From assembly GCA_964415245.1 (NCBI GenBank), contig CAYQAJ010000203.1, positions 1 to 9,714 on the forward strand: DNA of 9,714 bases, in the 5' to 3' direction. The notes under the pieces are model-generated. The model made no database searches, was not told where the DNA came from, and saw only the letters and a program-made list of their open reading frames with translations. The translations under genes and the position numbers were made by a program. The stretch is from CAYQAJ01 sp964415245. Lineage in GTDB: Bacteria > Planctomycetota > Planctomycetia > Pirellulales > Pirellulaceae. This document shows positions 1 through 5,910 of the stretch, piece after piece (position 1 is the first letter of the stretch; each line of letters begins with the position of its first letter).

Positions 1-1
1 G

Positions 2-466
2 CTGTACGCGATTCTTGGCTTTCGTCCGTGTGGCGAGATCGAGCCGCCCGCTTCGCTCAAGGACCGCAAAATCACCAACCCCGACGCGCCGGCGCTCGAC
101 TATTTCATCGAAATCGACGTCGACGGGAAAAAGGTGGCCGCGGTGCCATTCCTCTATGCGTCCGTCGACCGCTACGACGCGGCCAAGGGGGGCAGCTTTT
201 TTCGCTACATGGTCTTTCGGCTGCTGGTCGTGCACAAAGACGGGGACACGTGGCGTGCTGCCACCGATGACGAGGGCCAGCCGGTACTCCTCAATCCCGA
301 CGACAACGAGTCGTATCACAAGCAGATCGGCCGCAATACCCGCTACATCATCCACCCCGAGGAAGTGCTCGCCGACAACTTCGTGCATCTCGTCGAAGGC
401 GCTGACAACCTCGCCACTCCACGAATCGTCGACGAAATGAAGGCGCTACTCGCACCGAAAGAGTGA
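2..466 (+). CDS. C-terminal part of an unrecognised conserved protein, possibly zincin-like (5' end outside the window)
   Basis: The reading frame is open from the first bases to the TGA at 464-466 and gives about 154 residues; the start lies upstream. An internal ATG at 134 would begin mid-domain, and the upstream codons read as normal protein (LYAILGFRPCGEIEPP), so a partial gene is the better call. Visible blocks are GGSFFRYMVFRLLVVHKDGDTW and, near the end, GRNTRYIIHPEEVLADNFVH followed by a short helix. The HPEE-x-LADNF block resembles the region after the HExxH motif in zinc metallopeptidase-like proteins, where an acidic residue is a metal ligand. That is inference, because the part that would carry HExxH is outside the window. 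There is no membrane segment in the visible part. It converges on the membrane-protein gene at 566-1561, with a repeat cluster between them. The coding call is firm; the function is not known. Confidence 0.8.
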   Translation: MYAILGFRPCGEIEPPASLKDRKITNPDAPALDYFIEIDVDGKKVAAVPFLYASVDRYDAAKGGSFFRYMVFRLLVVHKDGDTWRAATDDEGQPVLLNPDDNESYHKQIGRNTRYIIHPEEVLADNFVHLVEGADNLATPRIVDEMKALLAPKE

Positions 467-470
467 CAAC

Positions 471-501
471 GGGGATTGGGGATTGGGGATTGGGGATTGG
501 G
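471..501 (+). repeat. GGGGATT heptamer tandem repeat, potential G-quadruplex
   Basis: Four complete copies of GGGGATT plus a trailing GGG follow each other without mismatch, starting 5 bases after the stop codon of the upstream gene. Five G-runs separated by ATT fit the canonical G-quadruplex pattern on the + strand and in read-through RNA of the upstream gene. A further GGGGATTGGG lies at 539-548. No coding frame is supported here. Confidence 0.85.
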
Positions 502-503
502 TT

Positions 504-533
504 CCGCGGTTAGCCGCGACGCGCAGCGGAGCG
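504..533 (+). repeat. Hairpin-bearing element of a probable dispersed intergenic repeat family
   Basis: The segment starts CCGCGGTTAGCCGCG and continues as ACGCGCAGCGGAGCG. It contains a perfect hairpin with arms CGCGG (505-509) and CCGCG (514-518) around a TTAG loop. From memory, very similar sequences recur between genes in Pirellulales-type planctomycetes. There is only one copy here, so its repeat status is inferred rather than shown. It sits between the G-rich tandem array and the AAATC-type repeat, making a composite repeat cluster. Confidence 0.5.
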
Positions 534-535
534 AG

Positions 536-600
536 TTTGGGGATTGGGAGTTTGGAGATTGTTTGTCATTTGTGATTTGCGATTTGGGATTTCAACTCAT
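536..600. repeat. GATTTGGGATTT-type degenerate repeat, copy 1, overlapping a gene 3' end
   Basis: The tract consists of short degenerate units such as GATTTG, GATTTGGGATTT and TTTGGAGATTG. Its reverse complement closely resembles the tract at 8048-8100: both run AAATCCCAAATC, CACAAAT, CAAACAA, CAAA, CTC, CAAAC in the same order, with small indels. This copy contains the stop codon and last codons of the minus-strand membrane protein gene. Both copies in the window lie between the 3' ends of convergent genes. Confidence 0.7.
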
Positions 601-1561
601 TGTCAGAGCGCGTCCGACAGCGCGCCTCAAACTGCACTACCACGCTCGTAGCTTCCCGCGGAATCGACGCCAGCCGCAAATCGAACCGCGCCCCGAACGG
701 CTGCACCTGGGCCGCCTTGATCGCCGCCTCGGGCCCCTCCACCTGCCGACACTCGATCGTCGGCGCTGCTGCCAACGGCGGACAGAATGCCACGTGCAAA
801 CTCTGCGTCCGCTGCCGCGGGGCAAAGTCGGCCCGCAACAGGCCATAGAGCGCCTCGCCGTTCTCCTCGACCGCGCGCATTACCTGCTGCGAAACACCTG
901 GTGCGAGCGAATCGCCGGCTGATTGCTCTTGGGTCTGCAACGACATCGGGCTGACCAGATCGTCGGACGCGCGCGGCGCCACCAAGGGAGCCGGCCGAGC
1001 ATCAGAGAGCGGCTCGTGGCGCGCATTGGCGGCTGCACGTCCGACTCGACCTGATCCGCGTCGCGCCCGGTGCCGCCTCGCCGATTTCCAGCGGTTAGCC
1101 AATTGCGCAATCGCTTGCCCTCCGCGCGAGCGTCGCGCGGCTGAAACCCACCATGCGCTCTCCTGGCCGACCAACAGAGCCCACATCAACAGAAGCGCGA
1201 CCAGCGAAGAGCCGGGGAGCGAAACTGCGGCACCTAGCGCTGCCAGTGCCGCGCTGACGGCCAGCGTAAAGAGCAGCTCGAAGCGCGCCGGCTCGGTACG
1301 ACGCGCGGCGCGACTTTCCCCGCTCCGCCACGCGGCGTGCAGCGCAAAGGCGCCAGCGGATGCTCCGGCCCCCAGCGCGACCAACATCGCGCCTTCCAGC
1401 GGCTGCTGAAGCGCTCCGGCTGCTCGCCGCGCCAAGAGAACCAGCGATGTCGCCAGCAGCACTGCGGCGGTCGACCATGCGAGGCACCGCAGCATGCCGC
1501 CCAGCGGTTCGACCGCGCGAGCAGAGAGCATCGCGACTCTTGCCGACCTCTGTGCCTCCAT
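566..1561 (-). CDS. Four-helix membrane protein with a C-terminal soluble domain, function unknown
   Basis: This 331-residue protein matches no family I can name. Four hydrophobic segments are visible at about 25-44, 57-77, 94-115 and 118-138. A basic and then acidic, Pro/Ser-rich linker (about 145-225) follows, and then a compact region (about 226-320) with alternating hydrophobic stretches (LHVAFCPPL, FDLRLASI, ATSVVVQFEAR) that suggests a beta-rich fold. The ATG at 1561 is supported by GAGGAG eight bases upstream. The last residues (LKSQIANHK) and the TGA are encoded inside the AAATC-type repeat, so the natural C-terminus was probably extended or cut by repeat insertion. The gene is downstream of metK in the same direction with a structured 157-base gap, so co-transcription is possible but not shown. 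The composition is rich in Ala and Arg, as expected at high GC. I regard it as a real, probably lineage-restricted gene. Confidence 0.75.
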   Translation of the reverse strand: MEAQRSARVAMLSARAVEPLGGMLRCLAWSTAAVLLATSLVLLARRAAGALQQPLEGAMLVALGAGASAGAFALHAAWRSGESRAARRTEPARFELLFTLAVSAALAALGAAVSLPGSSLVALLLMWALLVGQESAWWVSAARRSRGGQAIAQLANRWKSARRHRARRGSGRVGRAAANARHEPLSDARPAPLVAPRASDDLVSPMSLQTQEQSAGDSLAPGVSQQVMRAVEENGEALYGLLRADFAPRQRTQSLHVAFCPPLAAAPTIECRQVEGPEAAIKAAQVQPFGARFDLRLASIPREATSVVVQFEARCRTRSDNELKSQIANHK

Positions 1562-1569
1562 GCTGGGCT

Positions 1570-1610
1570 CTCCTCAAATCCCTCGCACTCTGGAAGAGGG
1601 TTTGGGGGAG
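1570..1610 (-). promoter_or_regulatory. Imperfect hairpin that pairs with the ribosome binding site of the downstream membrane-protein gene
   Basis: On the minus strand a 15-base arm, CTCCCCCAAACCCTC (1610-1596), faces GAGGGATTTGAGGAG (1584-1570) across an 11-base loop, with 12 of 15 positions pairing. The end of the second arm, GAGGAG, is the Shine-Dalgarno sequence for the ATG at 1561. Folding would therefore hide it. The CCCTCCCCCAAACCCTC wording also resembles a common dispersed repeat, so the structure may be a repeat that happened to land there. Confidence 0.4.
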
Positions 1611-1622
1611 GGATCTCGTTCT

Positions 1623-1676
1623 GGCACGGTCTCCCGACCGTGCCGGCCGCGTGTCGCGGTCGGGAGACCGCGACAC
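1623..1676. repeat. Two tandem perfect hairpins sharing an inverted 12-base core; possible metK terminator
   Basis: Hairpin A (1623-1644) has 9-base arms GGCACGGTC and GACCGTGCC around a TCCC loop. Hairpin B (1651-1676) has 11-base arms GTGTCGCGGTC and GACCGCGACAC around a GGGA loop. The core of A, GGTCTCCCGACC, is the exact reverse complement of the core of B, GGTCGGGAGACC. The two can fold separately or pair with each other over the core. They lie about 43 bases beyond the metK stop codon, which would suit a terminator, but no T-run follows on the minus strand. Confidence 0.7.
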
Positions 1677-1718
1677 AACCGCCATCGCAACACAATTGCG
1701 GTCGCAACACAGCAGCCG

Positions 1719-2903
1719 CTATTGTGCCGCCGCCTCAACCCCGCACGCCTCGGCCAGCTCCGCCGCCCGCTCCGTCCGCTCCCAGGTGAACTCGGGCTCA
1801 TTGCGGCCGAAGTGCCCGCCGCTGGCCGTTTTGCGGTAAATGGGCCGACGCAGGTCGAGATACTTGATGATTCCGCCGGGCGTCAACGGGAAAAACTCCC
1901 GCACCAGTTCGCAAATCCGCTCGTCGCACACGCGCCCCGTGCCGAACGTCTCCACATGCACGCTCACCGGCTCGCTCACGCCGATGGCGTAGGCGAATTG
2001 CACCTCGCAGCGGTCGGCCAGACCGCCGGCCACAATGTTCTTGGCGACGTGCCGGGCCATGTAGGCGGCGCTGCGGTCGACCTTCGTCGGGTCCTTGCCG
2101 CTAAATGCTCCGCCACCGTGCCGTCCCCATCCGCCGTACGTGTCGACGATGATCTTCCGCCCGGTGAGCCCGCAATCGCCCTGCGGTCCGCCGGTCACGA
2201 AGCGGCCCGTGGGGTTGATATGGTACTTGATGTCGCCGTTGATCAACTCGGGGGGCAACAGCGGCCGCACGATCTCGTGGATTACGAACTTGCGGATTTC
2301 ATCCTGCGCGACGTCGGGCGCGTGCTGCGTCGAAACCACCACCGTGTCGATCCGTTGCGGCTCGTATCCGTCGTATTCGACCGTCACCTGGCTTTTGCTG
2401 TCGGGCCGCAGCCAGGGGACGTCGCCGTTGAATCGGGCCGTGGCCAGCCGCGACAGAATGCGGTGGGCCAGCCAAATCGGCAGCGGCATCAGCTCCTTGG
2501 TGTCGCGGCAGGCGTAGCCGAACATCAATCCCTGATCGCCGGCGCCGATCTCCTTGCCCGATGCCTCATCCTCGTCGACGCCCTGGGCAATGTCGGGGCT
2601 TTGCCGGCCGACCGAAACCAGCACCGAGCAAGTGTCGGCACAGATACCCATGTGGTCGTCGGTGTAGCCGACGCTGCGAATCACGTCGCGCACGACGTGC
2701 TGGTAGTCGATCGAGCCCTTGCTGGTGATCTCGCCGGCCACCAGGGCAAGCCCGGTCGTCACGAGCGTTTCACAAGCCACGCGGCTGTGAGGATCCTGCG
2801 CCAGAAAAGCATCAAGAATGCCGTCGGAAATCTGGTCGGACAGCTTGTCGGGATGCCCCATGCTGACCGATTCGCTGGTAAACAGGTACTTGCCGGATGC
2901 CAC
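1719..2903 (-). CDS. metK: S-adenosylmethionine synthetase
   Basis: This cytoplasmic enzyme makes S-adenosylmethionine from methionine and ATP, releasing phosphate and pyrophosphate. From the chosen start the protein is 394 residues, normal for the family. Diagnostic motifs are present: GHPDK (16-20) in the ATP site, GAGDQG (120-125) and GGGAFSGKD (263-271), followed by PTKVDRSAAY. It shows the expected conserved run through all three alpha/beta repeats. I chose the GTG at 2903 because AAGGAG lies seven bases upstream and the family N-terminus (YLFTSESVSMGHPDK) begins just after it. The frame stays open to an ATG at 3200, but those 99 codons give Arg/Cys-rich sequence with no family resemblance and contain the likely promoter. 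The gene is followed by the two-hairpin element and then the membrane-protein gene on the same strand. No cycle-enzyme neighbour such as ahcY is in the window. Confidence 0.97.
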   Translation of the reverse strand: MASGKYLFTSESVSMGHPDKLSDQISDGILDAFLAQDPHSRVACETLVTTGLALVAGEITSKGSIDYQHVVRDVIRSVGYTDDHMGICADTCSVLVSVGRQSPDIAQGVDEDEASGKEIGAGDQGLMFGYACRDTKELMPLPIWLAHRILSRLATARFNGDVPWLRPDSKSQVTVEYDGYEPQRIDTVVVSTQHAPDVAQDEIRKFVIHEIVRPLLPPELINGDIKYHINPTGRFVTGGPQGDCGLTGRKIIVDTYGGWGRHGGGAFSGKDPTKVDRSAAYMARHVAKNIVAGGLADRCEVQFAYAIGVSEPVSVHVETFGTGRVCDERICELVREFFPLTPGGIIKYLDLRRPIYRKTASGGHFGRNEPEFTWERTERAAELAEACGVEAAAQ

Positions 2904-2967
2904 GAGCGAGCTCCTTCGCTGCGGGGGGAGACAGAGGGCGGCACGCGCGGGTCGCCGCGAAGCCCCG

Positions 2968-2997
2968 ATTATAGCCATGCGCGGCCGCGGGCCACAA
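2968..2997 (-). promoter_or_regulatory. Putative sigma-70-type promoter of metK
   Basis: On the minus strand a perfect TATAAT (2973-2968) stands out in very GC-rich DNA. TTGTGG (2997-2992) lies 18 bases upstream as a half-matching -35. Transcription would begin near 2961, leaving a leader of roughly 58 bases before the GTG. That is too short for the usual SAM-I riboswitch, and I see no SAM-box pattern in it. Confidence 0.5.
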
Positions 2998-3267
2998 CGG
3001 CGGGAGCGACTTCCCCGGAGGACGCATCGGCGAAGAAAACAACGGCAGGAAAAACACGGCATGCCGACGAGCCCGCATCGCAGCAAGTTCGGCCGCCGGG
3101 CGTCGTCAGGGGGCGAACCGCGTCCACCTGCCACGGCCCACGCCGCCGGAGACGAACGCGCCAATACGTTTCCTCTAATCCGCGGCCCGATCTGTCGCAT
3201 TCGCGTTGCAACAAGTCGGCCTCATGCATCATGATCCGTTCCGACACGACCACCCAAGCGGTTCCAA
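2998..3267. other. Non-coding spacer between divergent metK and cdaA-type genes
   Basis: Open frames cross this stretch on both strands because of the high GC content. Their translations are low-complexity Arg, Pro and Cys-rich and match nothing I know. No clear RNA gene, tandem repeat or mobile element was seen. The segment near 3150-3240 is less GC-rich (GTTTCCTCTAATC, CATGCATCATGATC) and may hold promoter elements of the rightward gene, but I could not assign a convincing -10/-35 pair. Confidence 0.4.
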
Positions 3268-3307
3268 GTAGCGTAGGGTTGTCGACGGGAACCCTCGGGG
3301 TTGCTAC
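3268..3307 (+). promoter_or_regulatory. Two-tier inverted repeat upstream of the diadenylate cyclase gene
   Basis: An outer pair, GTAGC (3268-3272) and GCTAC (3303-3307), encloses an inner pair, AGGGTT (3275-3280) and AACCCT (3290-3295), with a nine-base GTCGACGGG loop. It ends about 80 bases before the ATG at 3388, so it may be a leader structure or an operator. It could also be a dispersed repeat; a single copy is visible here. Confidence 0.4.
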
Positions 3308-3387
3308 GTCTGGCGGCATATCCACCACGGTCCGCTGGGGTTCGAGGCACGCAAGCAGGGAAGCCGCGTAATTCGAGGAGGGACGCC

Positions 3388-4581
3388 ATGTTCGACTGGC
3401 TCGTCTTGCTGCTGGACGACTTCCGTCGGAGCTTCCGCATCGCGGACGCCGTCGACATTCTGATCATGTCCGTCTTGCTCTATTCGGGACTGGTCTGGTT
3501 CAAGGAGACCGCGTCCCGCGCGGTCGTGATCGGCGTATCCGTCGTGGCGGGCGTCTATTTCGTGGCTCGCGCGTTCGACATGTATCTCATCTCGCTGGTA
3601 TTTCACACGGCCTTTGCCGTCGTGTTGATCGTGCTGATTGTGGTGTTCCAGGAGGACCTGCGTCGCATGTTCGAGCGCGTGGCGGCCTGGGGGACATTGC
3701 GCGAGCTGCGGCCGTCCGCGCCACCTGCGATGGATGTGGATTCGGTGGTCGAATCGGCGTTTCATTTCGCATCCGAGGGGACCGGCGCGCTGATGGTGAT
3801 CGAAGGCCGGGAACCGCTCGATCGCCATCTGGACGGCGGCGTTTCGCTCAACGGCGAACTGAGCAAGCCCCTGTTGTGCAGCATCTTCGATCCCGGTTCG
3901 TCAGGTCACGACGGCGCGCTGATCCTGGACAAGGATCGCGTGCGTCGATTTGGCGTTCACTTGCCGCTTTCCAAGAACCACAAAGAGATCCGCGGGCGCG
4001 GCACGCGACACAGCGCCGCGCTGGGACTGTCGGAATGCTCCGACGCGCTGACGATCGTCGTCTCCGAGGAGCGCGGAGAAGTGAGCGTCGCCGAAAACGG
4101 CAAGCTGCGCGATATGCCGACGGCGGCGGCGCTGAAGGATCGCATGGAGCGCTTTCTGGCGGAGAATTTCCCGCAAAAAATCGAGTCGAACTGGCAGCGA
4201 TTCGTAGCGAAGCACGCCGGTTTGAAAGTATTGGCAATCGTAATCGCCATCATGATGTGGTTCGTGTGGGCCTATAACCCCAGCACGGTGCAGCGCACGT
4301 TCCTGGTGCCCATCGAGTATCGCGATCTTCCGCCGACGCTGGTGCTCGACCAGCACGCGCCCACCGAAGCCCGCTTGACGATGTCCGGCTCCGAGCGTCA
4401 GTTCCATTTCATCGAACCGGGCCGGTTCACGATTTCACTCGACTTGAGCCAGGCCGACGAAGGGACGATGGAACTGTCCTTATCGGAAAAGGACTTGCGG
4501 CCGGCGACCAATTTGGTGATCGATCGCATCGAGCCAGGCGTCATTTCGCTGCGCGTGCGTCGCAAGGAGAACGAGCAGTAA
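3388..4581 (+). CDS. Diadenylate cyclase (CdaA-type) fused to a CdaR/YbbR-like domain
   Basis: The DAC domain joins two ATP into the second messenger c-di-AMP. The 397-residue protein has three N-terminal membrane segments (about 24-36, 44-63, 68-88), as in CdaA, then the DisA_N/DAC domain (about 100-255). There, GVSLNGELSKPLL, HDGALIL (DGA at 175-177) and GTRHSAALGLSE (205-216) align with the catalytic and nucleotide-binding motifs. The second motif reads RHS (207-209) where CdaA and DisA usually have RHR. A fourth membrane segment follows at about 278-296 in the context NWQRFVAKHAGLKVLAI. The last 100 residues look like one YbbR repeat (VPIEYRDLPPTLVL, LTMSGSE, SLDLSQADEGTMELSL, IEPGVISLRV). 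In Firmicutes, CdaA and its regulator CdaR are separate neighbouring genes followed by glmM; here they appear as one chain and glmM is absent from the window. The ATG at 3388 has GAGGAGGG just upstream. Whether the RHS variant is fully active is not known. Confidence 0.9.
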   Translation: MFDWLVLLLDDFRRSFRIADAVDILIMSVLLYSGLVWFKETASRAVVIGVSVVAGVYFVARAFDMYLISLVFHTAFAVVLIVLIVVFQEDLRRMFERVAAWGTLRELRPSAPPAMDVDSVVESAFHFASEGTGALMVIEGREPLDRHLDGGVSLNGELSKPLLCSIFDPGSSGHDGALILDKDRVRRFGVHLPLSKNHKEIRGRGTRHSAALGLSECSDALTIVVSEERGEVSVAENGKLRDMPTAAALKDRMERFLAENFPQKIESNWQRFVAKHAGLKVLAIVIAIMMWFVWAYNPSTVQRTFLVPIEYRDLPPTLVLDQHAPTEARLTMSGSERQFHFIEPGRFTISLDLSQADEGTMELSLSEKDLRPATNLVIDRIEPGVISLRVRRKENEQ

Positions 4582-4590
4582 GCGGCGTCC

Positions 4591-5910
4591 TCACTTCAGG
4601 TAGCCCATGAACATCGTGGCGAATCCCAGAAACGAGGCGAAGCCCACGATGTCCGTCACGGTCGTCAGGAAGATCGACGACGACTGGGCCGGGTCGCGCC
4701 CCATCGCCTTCAGCACTAGCGGGATGACGGCCCCGGAAAACGCCGCCGCCGCCATATTCACGACCATGGCCATCGAGATCACCAGCGCCAGCGCAACGCC
4801 CGCCTGAAGCGAATCGCTGCGCAGCATGCGCCAGGCTAACACGGCCAGGCCTGTTCCCACGGCCACTGCCGCGCCGTTGATGAGTCCGCCCCAAAGCTCT
4901 TTGAGGATCACCCGCTTCTTTACGCCGGGCACAATCTCGCGGAGTGCCAAACCGCGCATCACCACGGCCAGCGACTGCGAGCCCGTGTTCCCCCCCTGCC
5001 CTGCCACCACGGGCAACAGCACGGCCAGCGCCGCAATCTCGGCGATGGTCCCCTCAAACAGCCCCACCACCATCGATGCCAAAAAGGCCGTGCCCAAATT
5101 GACGTACAACCACGGCAAGCGGCTTTTGACCACCGTCGACACCGGCGAAAGGGCCCGTTCGTCGGCACCGGCGCCGACGATCTTCTGCAAGTCCTCGAAG
5201 GCCTCCAGTTGTCCGGCTTGCAGCGCTTCGTTGTGCTTGACCACGCCAACCAGCCGGCCGTCGAAATCGACGACGGGCATCGCGAGAAACTTTCGCTCCC
5301 GCATCAGGTTCACCACTTCCTCGCGGTCGGTAGTCGCCGGCACGCAGAGCACGTCGCGCTTGACCATCGACTCGATCGTATCGCGTGGCGCGGCAAGCAG
5401 CAGGTCCCGCATGTTCAGCACGCCGATCAGTTTCCGATCGCGGTCGGTCACGTACAGATAGTGCAGCACTTCGCGCGGCGTTTTGCGGATCGTGGCGATG
5501 GCCTGTTGGGCCGTCAGATCGATGGGCAGCGACGCCACCCGCGGCTCCATGATTCCCCCCGCCGTGTCGGCCGAGTAGGCCGCTATCTCTCGCAACGTTT
5601 GCGCCACCGTGGTGGGTAAGCGGTCAAGTACGGTGTGCCGCCGATCTTCCTCCAGTTGACTGAGCACCAGACAGGCGGCGCGCGGCGACATCTCCGCCAG
5701 AAGCTGCTCGATCCGTTCCGATTCGAGCTGCGCCAGCAGAGGCCCGGCCGCGTGGGGACTCAGCCGTTCCAAGAGCGTCGCCGCCACCCGTACGGGCAGA
5801 TTCTTCATCAGCCTCACCGCCTCGGCGGCGTCGAGCAGCTCGAAGGCGTGCGCCGCGTCCTCGGGATGCTGTTCCGCAAACGTGCGCAGCAACGATTCGA
5901 GTGGTTTCAT
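4591..5910 (-). CDS. mgtE: Magnesium transporter MgtE
   Basis: MgtE is a homodimeric inner-membrane Mg2+ channel gated by cytoplasmic Mg2+. The 439-residue protein shows the family order: an N-terminal helical domain (about 1-112, with LLERLSPHAAGPLLAQL-type repeats), a tandem CBS pair (about 115-245, including GVLNMRDLL and VVDFDGRLVGVV), a connecting helix, and five membrane helices (about 266-437). AGQGGNTGSQ (303-312) and TTVTDIVGFASFLG, with Asp420 in the last helix, match the conserved pore residues of the family. I chose the ATG at 5910, preceded by GAGGA seven bases upstream. The frame extends 36 codons further to 6018, but that addition is charged, unconserved sequence. Its stop codon is 9 bases from the stop of the convergent cyclase-fusion gene, so the two transcripts almost certainly overlap at their 3' ends. 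The upstream gap is long and structured, with no recognisable M-box. Confidence 0.95.
   Translation of the reverse strand: MKPLESLLRTFAEQHPEDAAHAFELLDAAEAVRLMKNLPVRVAATLLERLSPHAAGPLLAQLESERIEQLLAEMSPRAACLVLSQLEEDRRHTVLDRLPTTVAQTLREIAAYSADTAGGIMEPRVASLPIDLTAQQAIATIRKTPREVLHYLYVTDRDRKLIGVLNMRDLLLAAPRDTIESMVKRDVLCVPATTDREEVVNLMRERKFLAMPVVDFDGRLVGVVKHNEALQAGQLEAFEDLQKIVGAGADERALSPVSTVVKSRLPWLYVNLGTAFLASMVVGLFEGTIAEIAALAVLLPVVAGQGGNTGSQSLAVVMRGLALREIVPGVKKRVILKELWGGLINGAAVAVGTGLAVLAWRMLRSDSLQAGVALALVISMAMVVNMAAAAFSGAVIPLVLKAMGRDPAQSSSIFLTTVTDIVGFASFLGFATMFMGYLK

Noticed and set aside
2904..2967. SAM riboswitch in the metK leader
   Set aside because: The predicted leader is about 58 bases and shows no SAM-box core; a promoter further upstream would be needed.
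2904..3200. An N-terminal extension of MetK to the ATG at 3200
   Set aside because: The family N-terminus begins directly after the GTG at 2903, which has a strong Shine-Dalgarno; the extension is unconserved and covers the TATAAT promoter.
2969..3328. A 119-codon minus-strand frame upstream of metK
   Set aside because: The translation turns Arg/Cys-rich without recognisable blocks, has no convincing ribosome binding site, and overlaps the likely metK promoter.
1494..3371. A 625-codon open frame on the + strand opposite metK
   Set aside because: It is the complement of metK and its flanks; the translation is His, Arg and Ala-rich, matches nothing known, and is explained by high GC leaving few stop codons antisense to a real gene.
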